Assembly: GCA_021229015.1 (NCBI GenBank)
Contig: CM037783.1
Location: forward strand, 56,130,169-56,194,168
Origin: Solen grandis
Lineage: Eukaryota; Mollusca; Bivalvia; Adapedonta; Solenidae
Reading direction: 5' to 3'
Length of the DNA stretch: 64,000 nucleotides
Shown: positions 22,004-34,051 of the stretch, in pieces
Position numbering within the stretch: position 1 is the first letter of the stretch
How the letters are laid out: each line of letters starts with the position of its first letter
The notes under the pieces: generated by a model
The model's input: only the letters and a program-made list of their open reading frames with translations
Told to the model about the DNA's origin: nothing
Database searches by the model: none
Program-made: the position numbers and the translations under genes

Positions 22004-22429
22004 ACCATAATTATCACTTATGACATGTTTGGTTTAAACATTATTTATTCACATAATGCAAGCACATATAATATACATCAATATAACAAATACATTACTT
22101 ATGGATTGGAAAACAAGTTAATACAAACTTAAATAAATTCCTGTCCATGTTTGATGAATAATTACAGCAGATAAATTTACATGACGACGGCAACAAATTA
22201 GATGGTGCATCAAAATTAGTACGGTATATGCAATACGCGTATAAAGTTAACAGATAATAAGTATAGAAGAATGATAAAACACGATGTTAAAGAAATATAT
22301 GTTGTTTGAACTAGCTTGAAAATGAGATGAAAGAAAAAGTTTTAACGTAAACAAGACACGAAAATAAAACACAAAGACTAATAGTATTTGGCTCGCGGCC
22401 TGGTGGAAGGTCATTTCAAGAAAGAGTGC
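22004..22429 (-). other. Probable 3' tail region of the LINE
   Basis: AT-rich sequence downstream of the LINE coding remnant. It has no recognisable element of its own and no clear poly-A or target duplication. Confidence 0.35.
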
Positions 22430-23857
22430 TACCCTAGAAACGGTTGGAGGCCGGTATAAACTGTTGAACTCTTTGGAATAGACCTTTACTTTGACATGGT
22501 GTCAGGTGCTCACTACCGTAAAGAAGATTTTCAATGGTCGGTGGATATGGAAGGTCAGATATTTCTAAAGTTGTTAAATTGGTCACAATCCAGCAGGTAG
22601 TGTTTTGCTGTTTCGACACTGCCACAAGAGCATAACGGGGTGTCTACAATAACTTTACGATGAAGATCATATTTGAGTGAACTACAAGCAAGCCTTATTC
22701 TAGTATGAAGATCAGACCCAATCTGGATCCAATGTAGTAGTGATCAGGTGCCACGATGTGCTTGGTTCAAAGCATTTTTAAAGCTTTAAAAAAAACACTA
22801 TTTTTGACAGACTGAAGCAGAGCACTCTATTCACGAATCGAGGATGGCAAAATTGAGTTACTGTATAGCTGAGTGAGTGTGTGAACATGAGGAAGATTAT
22901 CTTCATTGCGCAAATATCTTACTTGGGTGACAGAGGGTACTCAATCTGAGAGGTAGTTCGGAGAATGCTTGTGTTTCATTTTATATAGGAGGCTGTGCTT
23001 TTTATGTCTGGAAGCAAATGACTCCCAGCTGAGGTCAGCAAGAAGATTTTGGATGTTACACAGCTTGGTCGCACCGGTGACAATCCGTGCAGCCTCAGTT
23101 TGAACAGCTTCAATACTACCGTTCAATTCGTTTGAGCAGTTATCCCATACAACATCTGAATATTCGAGCAAAGGTCGGGTGAAGGAAAAGCACATTCTTT
23201 CGAGACTTGACATGCTAAGTTTAAACTTAAAGAGACTTAAGAATACCGATGCGCTGCCATGCCTTTTGAACGGATGACATATTATGATGGTTCAGTGAGC
23301 CTCATCACTGTGTGTCAGTCCAAGGTGTTTGTGGGTAGTCATGTTTTTTATTTGCACGCAATTAGAAGAAAGATGGGGATGCTGGTGTTTCTCCTGCTTC
23401 CTTGAAAAGACCATTGACTCATTTTAGCAGGATTAAAAGATACAAACCACGATTTGGACCAGGAATTTATTTTTTCAAGATCACAAATGAGTTGCTGGAC
23501 AGAAGTGTCTGGGGAATCGACTACAATATAGAGACTAGTGTCATCAGCAAATAGTCGTATTTGAGATTGTATGAAGTCAACAATATAAAAAAAGAGTAAA
23601 GGACCTTGGATTTAACCCTGAGGAACATCAAACTAAGTAGAACACCAAGTGGAAGCTACATTAGAAAGGACGACTCGAGCAGAAAGGTATGATTCAAACC
23701 AAAGTAGCAATGGACCTTGAATGCCAACAGATGAGAGTTTGTGGTGAAACCCTCTATGTCACACACAGTCGAAAGCTTTGGAGATGTTGCAGAATACAGC
23801 ACGTACTTCCTTACCCTAACTGAGAGAATAACGTATATCACTTTATATATATAATAG

Positions 23858-24098
23858 ACGAAACATATAAGTACTCCGACTAAAGTTTTGTCTATAGCAT
23901 TTGTTGTATTAAAAATAACAGATATTTTGGTTTTCTATAGCTTTCAACGAAAATTGGTTTCACAGAGTTGATTATGCGTCAAAATTATTCAAGCAGACAA
24001 CAGATTGAGCCAATAAGCATTTTAATATTTACTGGGCATTTGTTTTGGAAAATATATCTTCTCTACAAGTTTGAAATCGGAGTACTTACAAGTTTCGT
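23858..24098. mobile_element. 241-bp MITE inside the LINE
   Basis: Inverted ends ACGAAACATATAAGTACTCC… and …GGAGTACTTACAAGTTTCGT match at 20 of 22 positions. It separates the NYRPISLL part of the RT from motif A, so it entered after the LINE. TA lies next to the right end and one base off the left end, which could be a TA target site. Confidence 0.75.
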
Positions 24099-24329
24099 TA
24101 AGGATAAATATATAAAAGTTGATTAGTAGTGGAATCTCATTTTATAAACCGAGATTGAAGGGAAGTGAGGAAGGAGTTAGAGACAATGAAGTTGTAAGAT
24201 ATTTGTGTACACAGCGTTCCATAATTTTCCCGACACAGCTTAATAATGAAATCGGTCTATAGTTGGCTGGGTAGGATGTGTCAGCCTTTTTTCGGCGTAG
24301 CTGTATAATTTCGATTTCAACTCGCATCT

Positions 24330-24885
24330 TAAACCAATCAAATGTACGCTAACAGCGGTAAATAATTCTAAGCTGAATAAAAGGACTCCTGTTATTGGTT
24401 AACGCATCGTTATGGACTATAAAATTACTGTAAATAAGGGGTGCAGCTTGTATATATCATTCAGCTTGGTGTTATTACTTTTCTTTTTGATGTAAACATG
24501 AAAGTGATTTCAGTAAGTTAAATACAATCCTTTTCCATCAATTGAGGAATGCTACTTTGTGAAAATGATTTAAAACAACTTAATTACTATGTATATTGAA
24601 TTCTTCAAGCCTGCCGAGATGCTCTCATTGAAAATTAATTCGCCAAAACCAAAACAACTAATAACGCTTTTATATCATAATTGTCATATGCAATAATGAT
24701 ATGAACAAATATCAAACAAGCCTATTTACAGATATATTTTTTTGTATTACCGTCTATAAATAAGTATATTTCATAGAAAAAATACTGAACTATTTCTAGA
24801 GCGTACTAAATTTGTTGTACGTCGGTCTTTCGCGCGCTTTTCCTGGGAATGTTTTAGAAGACTGGAAATCTCGTTTTTCTTTCAT
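24330..24885. other. Unassigned insertion in the LINE
   Basis: About 500 bp between the WKFANVTPI and NYRPISLL motifs, which are normally a few residues apart. It has no LINE similarity, so something was inserted. Near its edge lies the word 'GAATATCTTTTTTAAAGATA', similar to 28886-28905. Confidence 0.5.
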
Positions 24886-25797
24886 CCTACGCCGAATATC
24901 TTTTTTAAAGATATTTCTTGTTAAGATTGGCGTGACATTGGCAAACTTCCAGTTTGAGGGGAAACTAGACTTCTCGATGAGAAGATTGAAAAAGTTTGCT
25001 AGCGGTGTTGTTAGAGAGTTAACACCATCCCTAAGTAGTCGTGGACTTAGAAGATCGGGACCACTTGACTTTGAAACATTCATAGACATGACGGCATCAG
25101 AGACATCAACAGGTGTGACATTAACAGTGGATAAAGAGACATTAGATGTAGGAAGTAACGAGGGAGATTTACCAAGATCATCTATGGAAGATTGAGTACA
25201 AAAAAAAAGTTATTCAAAAGATCGGCTTTGTCTTGGTCGGTGTCTGTATGGATTCCGTTATTGTATTAGTTTGGCATTATGTGTGACCCCTGCTTTAACG
25301 TTAACTGTTTAGATAGTTTAAACCATGTTTTAATATCTATGTCATTAGAATTTAATTTAGCAATTATTTTGTCTGAGTCGTTTTTTGTTATACGCATGGG
25401 TTTAGTCACGTCTTTACTTACCTTTCCAAAGGTTGCCCAAGATAAATCAGAGTTAGATAATTAAGCTTTCTTATGAAGTTTATTTCTTTTCCTAAAAGTT
25501 TTCTTATGTCGTTATTCACCCATGGAATGTCAGTGAGTTGGTTGAATTGTCACTAGTTTACTGGAATTGTTTCAGAAGCAACTTTTGATATTGTGTTTGT
25601 TATATTCTTGGTGATGTCTTCGATAGTATTACTATTTAGCATTTCATCCCAATGAACAGACTCTGATTTTTCATTATACATATTATAATTACCTCTATCA
25701 TACAGCCAGATGTGCCTTTTGTAACTAGTACTTTTAAGTTTGTTAAATTTAAGAACAACAACGACAGGACAATGGAATCGGATTAGATCAAACAATT

Positions 25798-27037
25798 TTT
25801 TTCAATAGTCTTCAAACATTTTAAACTTGACATACTAAAGCTTTTTAGTCGACGTAAATATCAATTGGAGATGTCTCGTGAACTGCTGGCCTGGAGGATA
25901 AACTGATTGGAGGTGGTATTATGCTAGAAGATGCCACGCAGCACCGTGAGTGACCCTTGTGTAGATGAATGGCTGTAAAACAGGCAAAACCACGCAAATA
26001 AAGAAAAAGTCAGCGGTAAAACGGGTTTGTCTCTTAAAGAAGCCGTTATCATGTTATGTTCTGAAAAAGTCCACACAGCAGACGGCAACAAAGCCGTATT
26101 AACTCGACAATCCGCAGTCCAACCCGTTCATTTCAAGGTTCCTACTGTTCGCCTATCTTCAAAACACTTGGTTCGCTGATCAGTCAGATTGACCAGACGG
26201 TGCCGACCTATATAACCACGTTATTAGAGGCCCATTAGCACCCTTCCACTGTGGTGACGATCTATGCTTATTAAACGCCTGTGATGCTCTGGAAATATAC
26301 ATCATCTGATATCAATTTATGAACGATGTCCCTCATTCCCCTGAAAAAAAAATCACTCACGTTTGTTCTCCGGCCTATATCTATATATGGATTGATTACA
26401 CAATTATGTTTTTATTCAAATTATTGTCTCATATTTATCTATTTTAAAGGCATTCTATCAACCATTTTTCCTAAAGTTTCACTTAGTGATATATCATAAG
26501 CCTCTTCATTAGGTATGATTTGCGTATAGTCTTATGAAATCTGATTGATTAATTAAAAATGATTCACAATTTGATATGAGCCAGTCTTTAGATAAAGATT
26601 CACACATGGCGGGGGTCAATGCCGCTCAGCCTTTCCCCGGGACCGCAATGGTGAGTTCAAGGATGTTCTCAGGGGTTCAAATTATAAATTTCTTCTGGAA
26701 TCTTTCGCACGCACGTGCGTGTTGTGCTTAATCGGTGATACGAACTTGTTAGCAAATGTAATGGAACTACTCATATAATGATAGTACTCGTAGATAGGAT
26801 AATATTGTTGATATATGGACGCATGATTGTTGCCCTGTCCAGTTTTACAAAAAGAAAAAGAAAAAAAAAAGTTCAATGTGTTTTCGTATTGCTGAGTCAT
26901 GGGGGTGTAGCAGAGTTATTCGTAATTCTCAAGGACAGTTGTAGCTATCATTTATATGTCAGCTTTAAGATAAAGTTTAACATAAATCAATCAAAAGATT
27001 CCGTATCGGGATATAGCCTATTGTTCCGTAATTGCAA
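25798..27037. other. Unassigned DNA
   Basis: AT-rich single-copy-looking sequence beyond the truncated LINE end. No gene, RNA or repeat family is recognised. Confidence 0.4.
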
Positions 27038-27155
27038 GGTGGCATAAAAGGGATATATACAGACTATCGCGTGCGCACGAAATAGTTATTGTTTTCGATA
27101 GCGATAGTTATCGCGAGCGCACACGATATTTTTTCCATGTCCCATTTATGCCACC
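27038..27155. mobile_element. 118-bp hairpin MITE
   Basis: Ends GGTGGCATAAAAGGGA and TCCCATTTATGCCACC are inverted copies with one mismatch. The inner part (ATCGCGTGCGCACGA / ATCGCGAGCGCACACGAT) is also imperfectly self-complementary, so nearly the whole element can fold. Confidence 0.75.
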
Positions 27156-28042
27156 GTATGATTGTGTATACCTGGAATTTCATTTAGAAAATATATTCAT
27201 ATTGCAAGTTCTCCCCCTTCCCGCGCGTTCTCTTTATCCCATTTTCAATCAATCTTGAACTTGTCAGAAGAAGACAGTAACGTGGTGTGTGCACGTGATG
27301 ATTAATGAATTTCACTGTTTAAATTACCAATATAAATGTCAAAGGAACAACACGGCTCTGTAATCGTCTCTGACATACAGGTAAGACTTCCTGTATATTA
27401 AATACTTGGATTTATAACTGCGCGGTAATCATAATCAATGAACGGAAAACATTAATTGTTAAAGAAGGAAAACTGTTTTAAATGCACGTTTGTATCTTAA
27501 ACATTTGATGGGAATTAACGCCATTGAAGCAGATTTTACAGACGATATACATATAGTGAGAGGTCATCCGTGGTTAAATGATATTACTGCATGATTTTAC
27601 AAAAACCAGTAAAAAAATTACTTTCTTTCACGGATTTTGTACTACGAATCAGCAGTTTTTAAAGGCTGATAGTACATTAGTACTTTTTTTCGGCGTAAAC
27701 TGAATAAATTGGATATTGACCTATTTCTTAAGCCAGCCAAATCTTGGTTAACAACCGAAAAGTTCTAAAAGCACCCTTTTCAATGGTTTGCATAAATTAG
27801 TTCAGACTATTCCATCTTAAAATGGATTTTCAGGGTGCATATCTTTCTGCATGATTGTCAGTTGGCAAGTAACAACATGATCTACATATTTAAACATAAG
27901 AAACATCCAACTGAAAATTCAAATATAAAAACCACCTAGTTAGAAACGTAAACAACTACGAGCTTTCAGAAAACGTTGTAGTTACCTTGGTATAGTAGAC
28001 TTATCCCTCTCGCAAAACTCGCAGTATGGATCCACATGTTAG
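27156..28042. other. Unassigned DNA
   Basis: No gene recognised. A good donor-like CAG/GTAAGA at 27378-27386 follows 'CTCTGACATA', but no exon can be supported. Confidence 0.35.
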
Positions 28043-28371
28043 CAAATATAACCTAGTTATGGTAAAAGTCACCCTGGCGCACAGTTGGTTAAATATAACC
28101 TAGTTATGGTAATAGTCACGATGGCGCGCAGCTGGTTAAATATAACCTAGTTATGGTAATAGTCACCCTGGCGCACAGTTGGTTAAATATAACCTAGTTA
28201 TGGTAATAGTCACCCTGGCGCACAGTTGGTTAAATATAACCTAGTTATGGTAAAAGTCACCCTGGCGCGCAGTTGGTTAAATATAACCTAGTTATGGTAA
28301 TAGTCACCCTGGCGCGCAGTTGGTTAAATATAACCTAGTTATGGTAATAGTCACCCTGGTGCATAGTTGGT
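28043..28371 (+). repeat. 47-bp satellite, seven copies, with tRNA A-box motif
   Basis: Units start at 28043, 28090, 28137, 28184, 28231, 28278 and 28325: exactly 47 bp each, nearly identical. Each holds 'GGCGCACAGTTGGTTAA', which resembles a pol III A box. The last unit runs into a tRNA-like body. Confidence 0.95.
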
Positions 28372-28425
28372 TAAATGTTCGTGTGTTTAACTAAGGGCAT
28401 TGAGATCGAGTCCCACCGATGATTT
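28346..28425 (+). mobile_element. tRNA-like SINE head at the end of the 47-bp array
   Basis: 'GTGCATAGTTGGTTAAATG' (A-box like) is followed 36 bp later by 'GAGATCGAGTCCC' (B-box like; usual GGTTCGANTCC). Spacing fits a tRNA-derived promoter. The 3' body is not recognised. Confidence 0.5.
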
Positions 28426-28521
28426 TTGTTTTATGTTTCCATAATATTACATTTTTGTCCTTAGTATATTATATCTCTTAAATTTAGCGACAAATACGAT
28501 TTCTCTCAAATCTCTAACCAT

Positions 28522-28803
28522 TTAAAGGCGTATTTCACAAAAGCGGTATTTTACTTTATAAACAAAGAAGAAGAATCAAAACTAACGGACAGAATTTGTT
28601 TAAAATTGGCATGATTAAAGAAAATCACACTAGAAACAAATTTATGGGATAAAATATGGGGGTCACTCTTGTTTATCCCATGAATTTGTTCCTAGTGTGA
28701 TTATCTATAATCATGACAAGTTAAAAAAATCTGTTCACTAGTTTTGATTTTACTTCTTTGTCTATATAGTAAAAAACTGCGATTGTGAAATACGCCCTTA
28801 AAA
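28522..28803. mobile_element. Hairpin MITE with TTAAA-type flanks
   Basis: GGCGTATTTCACAA (28527-28540) and TTGTGAAATACGCC (28783-28796) are perfect inverted ends. The interior arms also pair for most of their length (e.g. ATCACACTAGAAACAAATT with AATTTGTTCCTAGTGTGAT), giving a nearly complete hairpin. Confidence 0.85.
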
Positions 28804-29527
28804 CTTGCCACTGTTATTATGTGTTATATAATAACACTTTTAATTTCTTTGATTTACATATCTTCTTTTTTTTTACTTACGCTGAATATCCTTGTTAAAG
28901 ATGTTTTTTGTTGAAAAATCGAAGTTAATAATTTAGCGATTTTTTTTTTATTTTCTCGAGCAATTGTTCGATAGAAATGAAAAAAAAATATGACCATTGC
29001 CTTGCGTATGGGTAAACCACTTAATCACTGTGGAGAGGTCTAATGGCCTTTCAAATAACTATAGGTCTGAGGGACTTTGAGTTAAAAAAAGGGCCAAGAA
29101 CATTATCGAGTTTTCCTCTACATGTTTTATACGACATAAAATAAGTGAAAGTCATTTAACCGATGGATGCTTCCAATTTATATGATCAGTAAGGAAAGCA
29201 AGAACCAAGCCCAAATAAATTGTTACATGTGCACCGATAAAATCAATTGATATAATTTCTAGTAAGTATAGTACATGCGGACACACAAACAGGTGAGGGT
29301 GCTTTTTTATTTGTTAAGAAATTCACTGAGTTACTAAAAAAAGTCCAGACTAGATTTAGATGCGAAGACAATGCGGCAGAGGGAGTATAAATCATTAACT
29401 AGAACATACTGGTATATGGAATCTAAAATCATTGGTTTAGAGGAAGATTTGACTGTTAAAAAGGGGTATTACTTGATGTGTGTTTGGGTGGTGGCGGATA
29501 TTCTAAACAAATAGACCAGAACAATAC
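28804..29527. other. Unassigned DNA
   Basis: No gene or repeat recognised, except 'CTGAATATCCTTGTTAAAGA' near 28883, which is similar to the edge of the insertion in the LINE. Confidence 0.35.
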
Positions 29528-29768
29528 TTAACCCTTTCCCTCATAGAGGATACCATGAAAAGACCTATGCGAACAGCATAAAACCAGATCAGCCTGCGAG
29601 TAACTCGCAGGCTGATCAGGTTTTATGCTGTTCGCGATCCTCAGTGGATCTGGTAATGAGATTTTACAATTAAATTTGGTAAGGTTTGAGTTTGGCTTTC
29701 TCCAGATCAGGCTTTATGTGGTACCTATTGAGTGCGTCAAAATGAGTCTATATGAGGGAAAGGGTTAA
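29528..29768 (-). mobile_element. Palindromic MITE flanked by TTAA (copy 2, opposite orientation)
   Basis: Element 29532-29764 with the same CCCTTTCCCTCATA termini and the central 31-bp hairpin, and TTAA on both sides. It reads as the reverse complement of copies 1 and 3. Confidence 0.88.
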
Positions 29769-29904
29769 TATACATGTATTACTTCATCCAAGTACATTTG
29801 AACAATAATATGGATACTGTAAATATAAACAATACTCACATTGAAGTTTCCTGTGTTCTGATGAATATTGTCAATCACGTAATTTGGTTCACGTGATATA
29901 ATTT

Positions 29905-30171
29905 TATCAAGACTCGTTGTATTGGTGTTACCGTCGCAGCGATAGTATTTCAATCATATAGCGACGTCCAGCTAAGTACAGGTGGAGGAAGACCCCGAGT
30001 ACACAGAGGTACCCGGGTAGAACCACCGACCTACCGCAAGTAAGCTGGAAGGCTTCCTCACATGAAAAATCCGAAGTCCCTACCGGGATTCGAACCCACA
30101 TCGGTGAGGGGCTGAGAGATTTGTAGTCCACGACTAACCGCTCGGCCACAGCGGCCCCCTATCAAGACTCG
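29905..30171 (-). mobile_element. tRNA-derived SINE type 2, full length, minus strand, with target duplication
   Basis: The body at 29917-30159 holds, on the minus strand, the head 'GGCCGCTGTGGCCGAGCGG', a B box 'GGGTTCGAATCCCGG', and the family 3' end 'GCTGCGACGGTAACACC'. TATCAAGACTCG flanks it at 29905-29916 and 30160-30171. Confidence 0.9.
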
Positions 30172-30282
30172 GTGGACATTCTCTTGAACAGACTATAAGT
30201 AATAATAAGAATAGAATTTATGCGTATTTATTGTGATTTACTACAATGTATTAATTTATACATCGCACAAAAAGTCTTATAA

Positions 30283-30690
30283 CAAGAGCACCGCATGCCA
30301 TGGCTCGTCTGTTTGACTTTTTAAAGGGAGATAAATTAGGTGAAAATGGACCTAAGAATTATGTCCCTGATAAAGCCCCTGTGATAGTGAACATATTTGA
30401 GAAGTTTGATGACAGAAGCAAAGTTAAAGTTGTTCACTGTAACTTTGTTTTGTTTTAAAAAAAAAAGGAGATAAATTTGGTCAAAATGGACCTAAGAGTT
30501 GTGACCCTTGATGAAAATGTAGCCCTTGTATTGACGAACAAGGAAGTGAACTTTGATGACAGAACCATCACTAGTTTAGAAGTTATGATTAAGGCTAACG
30601 TTTTTCACGACAAGGAAGTCGCAAACAGCAACAACGACGACGCTAGAGTGATGCCAAACCAAGACTTCTTTTCTCTGAAAAACAGTCGAG
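30283..30690 (-). repeat. Repeat family f, two units, ending in CTCTTG
   Basis: Two units share 'GGGAGATAAATTWGGTSAAAAT', 'GGACCTAAGARTT' and 'GAAGTTTGATGACAGAA'-like phrases. On the minus strand the left end reads GGTGCTCTTGTTAT, resembling the CTCTTG ends of the HINE-like families. A weak GAGC/GCTC pair precedes it. Confidence 0.6.
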
Positions 30691-30733
30691 CATAAAAAAA
30701 ATAATAAAAAAAAATAAAAATCTCTTAGCTAGT

Positions 30734-30842
30734 CAAAGGTGGATTTAAGGAGGTTGGGGCAGCACCTGGCGTGTAGTCAAACAAGAACTACACCCTTTTC
30801 ACGGCTCGCCCTCCCCCGACTGAACTCCTGGATCCGGCACTG
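30734..30842. mobile_element. Possible hAT-type MITE (109 bp)
   Basis: The left end CAAAGGTGGATTTAAGGAGG and the reverse complement of the right end (CAGTGCCGGATCCAGGAG) are similar, of the CAGRGGCGGATCCAGGA kind often seen in animal hAT MITEs. No clear 8-bp duplication. Confidence 0.45.
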
Positions 30843-31325
30843 CCAGTCTCTGCTTTTGACTGAATATCACTTTCCGTTGTCTCATGTTTACATGAAATCA
30901 GCATTTGATGAGTATTGGGTTTGGCACCATATTTATGGCTACTGATAATTCCCCGATTAATATAACACTACTACCGCCATTATTTCTTGGTTGCAATCGA
31001 TGTTTTATCAGTTGTTTCACGAGTACATCACGTGTTAAAACAACAGGTGAAGCAATTATATGAGCTCGTCGAAAATGCCATAAGTACTAATAATCTTTCT
31101 CATTACCGCTGTCTACAATTCTTTATTCAATAGAGATATATACATGAGTCTGAATTTATAAACGTTAAAAACAACAACAAAATAGCAAACGACGATTAAA
31201 TGATATTTGAAGTCTTTATTTTTATATAGTGACGTCGACACATTATTCGTAGATAGTATCGTTATATCAGTCTCTTTATAAAGTAGTAACCAGTAAAGTG
31301 ACCCAGGTCTTCTCCGATGTGGCTT
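30843..31325. other. Unassigned DNA
   Basis: No gene or repeat recognised. Confidence 0.35.
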
Positions 31326-31445
31326 CAAGTCCCGTTTAGTCACTATGATTCTTTTTATATGAGACAGCCATCCAGCTGGCTTGCAAGGTCGATGTATTCT
31401 TTCATGGTGCCTCCTTCTTCTTTCCAAATGTAATTAACTAGACAT
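31326..31445 (+). mobile_element. SINE type 2, strongly diverged
   Basis: 'ATCCAGCTGGCTTGCAAGGTCG', 'GTGCCTCCTTCTTCTTT' and 'TGTAATTAACTAGACATAC' follow the order of the 14.5-kb copy with many changes. Confidence 0.5.
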
Positions 31446-32754
31446 ACTATTTTCAGAAGAAAAAACAGAGCGATTCTAAATGAAATTATTGACTTGAGAT
31501 TAATTTGTCAAGAATGAATATGATTGCACAACAGACTAATGTAGCCTGTGTTTCTAGCCTTTCACATGGCATGCACGAGTGTAAAAGGTATTGCAAGCAT
31601 TATGACAATAGATAATATAGTAATATTGTATTACAGGAAGAAAATAAATGAGAAAAATAAAAGCAACACTGTTTAAAGGTTTAAGCAGATGAACCAATAT
31701 TTATCAGTCTTGGAGTACAAAAGTGCACAGACTTATTTTATTTTTTTATCATTTTATCGCTCTCTTTACAAAGGCCCCATAAAACAGTGCCGTTTTGATG
31801 TATGGTTATTTCACAAACATCGTTTACGATACAATAATGGTACTTGTATGGAATGTTTGCCTTGCTCTCGACTTGTGATATCACATACGAGGCTACAGTT
31901 GCTCTGTCAATAAACCCTCGGGCCTCTACTGCTTGGAACTTTGAGGTCAGTTTGTGAAAAAAACATGCGCATTCACTACTGTTTAAATGCTGTACTGACA
32001 TGATTCGTCAGTAAATACATTTTTTCCATCTCTGGATATGTTAAGTGTAGAATCACATATTGTATGCGGAAAGTAACATATATAATATGTGAAAATGAAA
32101 CGTGAATTATTGAACCCAACAGGACGGGAATCGAGAATTGAATAGTGCAGCTTCGTCATTGTACGCGAGATACATATGTTCTTACTGTGGGGATTTGTTC
32201 TATAATGGAATGTATTCAGGTTTGTTACTTTATGATTTTTATTAAGTCTATATTTATATTTTAGACATTTATGTGTTGAAGATAATGATATTGTTTTATT
32301 CATTCTTCCATTTATTCATTCTTGTGAAGGGTTGATTGGGTGATAGAACAATTAATTACGACTGTATAATTACGTAAACCATGGGACATTAATCGTTAAT
32401 TTCGGAAAGATTTTCATAAATATTTTCATTAATTTTTAAAAGTCATTAATTCATGAACCATCCATGATTTTATCATCAAAATAATTTTTGAACATAGGCG
32501 CGGATCTAAATTATGGTGGCCGGACACAACTCCTCTGGGATTTAATAAGACATGCACGACTTTATCCATTAAATTCTAGATCTACAGGGTTTTCTCTTAT
32601 ATCCACCTATCTATCTATCTATCTATATATACTGCACAAACTCCCCTTTCGGGTATTTCTGGCAGGTTTATATCTATTCACATAATACTATAATTACATA
32701 CATATATACGTGCGTACGTACTTACGTACGTACAGATATAGAAGGAATAAAATC
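31446..32754. other. Unassigned; microsatellite at 32607-32627
   Basis: Contains an (ATCT)n tract near 32607 and an ACGT-rich (TACG)n stretch near 32707-32732. The 87-codon minus frame at 31738-32001 has normal composition, but I recognise no family and see no splice context. Confidence 0.35.
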
Positions 32755-32930
32755 CTGCCTGGTGGGGTCTCTCGGACTTAAATGTTAAGAAGTCCTCCAG
32801 TTGGCAAATGGAAGGTCGGTGGTTGGGCCTACTACCCGGTGCCACGGGTCACTCGAGGTCTTGTTTCACCTGGAACTAGCTATTTCTGTCAATGCGCTCG
32901 ATGGTCAGCACGTTTATGATGTTGTTTTTT
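32755..32930 (+). mobile_element. SINE type 2, strongly diverged
   Basis: 'GAAGTCCTCCAGTTGGCAAA', 'GGAAGGTCGGTGGTTGGGCC' and 'CACCTGGAACTAGCTA' match the family order. No target duplication found. Confidence 0.5.
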
Positions 32931-33809
32931 AGTGGAAATACGCACTGGTAATCAGCTGAAATCCAACTTGACTTGCTTCAGGTATAAAGAAAAATATATA
33001 GAAATAAGTTTCCCATTCTTTGTTAGAAACTTCCGAGATAATGCGATTGAACATAATGGTCCTGGGCACGTGAAAGCAGGTAGTGTTTGTACGTCATTTA
33101 TCTTAATTTAAAAGTGTAAAGTTCGCCCCCATTCTTCATTGACACCAAAAAATGCAATAAAGCTCGTGATTAAATAACCACGTGTGTCCAATTTACACAT
33201 GCAATGTCAATATTATTAATAGGCCAATATACCGCACAAAGAAACCCTGTTGATGAACTTATTCATGTTTCGGTCTTGTCGCAAGGGTTTGTGTTTTCAT
33301 AATTTGAAGTCAGATCAGATTGATAAATGTTATAAACGTTGGTTCTGTTTGTATTGTACTACCAGAGGCTCGAAACGTTTGGTTAGGCTTAGATTATATA
33401 CGTTTTAATAATTTTCTGGTGTTAGAACTATGGATTTGCTTTAAGTCTGATGTTATTGTGTGTTTCAAATAAACTAAATTATGATGAACACCTTGAAATG
33501 TCTAAACATTTATATTTACTAATCCCTTTAGATATAACCAATCCATCAGTAATTTGTGTTTAGTAATTGCCAGCCTTTATAGAATTTGAACAAAAAGAAC
33601 CATTCTCGTACCCTATTAGGGATGTCTGGTACTGTGTTAATGGTCTGATTCATAATTGCTGATCATTACTGCTTTTGTAATATAATACATAGATCTTAAG
33701 TCAAAGTTCTGTTGTTTGGATCTCGGAACACACAAATACTGCCTTTTCTTTGCCATTTGATGTTTATATTGACGTTCTAGAAAAGGCGCCAGGTCATTAA
33801 CCTCATCCT
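32931..33809. other. Unassigned DNA
   Basis: AT-rich; no gene, RNA or recognised repeat. Confidence 0.35.
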
Positions 33810-34051
33810 TTATCCCTTTCCCTCATATAGACTCATTTTGACGCACTCAATAGGTACCACATAAAGCCTGATCTGCAGAAAACCACAGTTAAACCTTACC
33901 AAATTTAATTACAAAATCCTCATTTCCAGACCACTGAGGAGCAGCGAACAGCATAAAACCTGATCAGCCTGCGAGTTACTCGCAGGCTGATCTGGTTTTA
34001 TGCTGTTCGCATAGGTCTTTTCATGGTGTCCTCTATGAGGGAAAGGGTTAT
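33810..34051 (+). mobile_element. Palindromic MITE flanked by TTAT (copy 3)
   Basis: Element 33814-34047, nearly identical to copy 1, including the 31-bp hairpin. The four bases on both sides are TTAT, not TTAA, and they match each other, as a target duplication would. Confidence 0.88.

Larger units (their letters stand above)
22430..25797 (-). pseudogene. Decayed APE-type non-LTR retrotransposon (endonuclease end, RT, C-terminal domain)
   Basis: Read on the minus strand, in order. (1) Endonuclease C-terminal part 'FHCPVVVVLKF', then 'IWLYDRGNY' and 'VHWDEML' (25795-25553). (2) 'PWVNNDIRKLL', then 'DKADLLNNFF' before the RT. (3) RT palm: 'SKSSGPDLLSPRLLRDG', 'FPSNWKFANVTPI' (25089-24915). 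(4) 'YPANYRPISLLSCVGKIMER' (24300-24200). (5) motif A 'NISKAFDCV' near 23775, with Asp changed to Asn. (6) 'DVPQG-stop-IQGP' near 23610. (7) the catalytic box FADD at 23540-23551. (8) thumb/C-terminal 'RPLLEYSDVVWDNCS' (about 23180). (9) 'CSCGSVETAKHYLLDC' (about 22630). Many stops and frameshifts make it dead. Jockey/CR1-like; the clade is not resolved. It is 5'-truncated within the endonuclease. Confidence 0.88.

Noticed and set aside
28043..28371. Possible CRISPR-like array
   Set aside because: Units are contiguous with no spacers, in animal DNA; it is a satellite.
31738..32001. 87-codon minus-strand frame with protein-like composition
   Set aside because: No recognisable domain, no repeat of its motif elsewhere, and an overlapping plus frame of similar length; not enough to call a gene.
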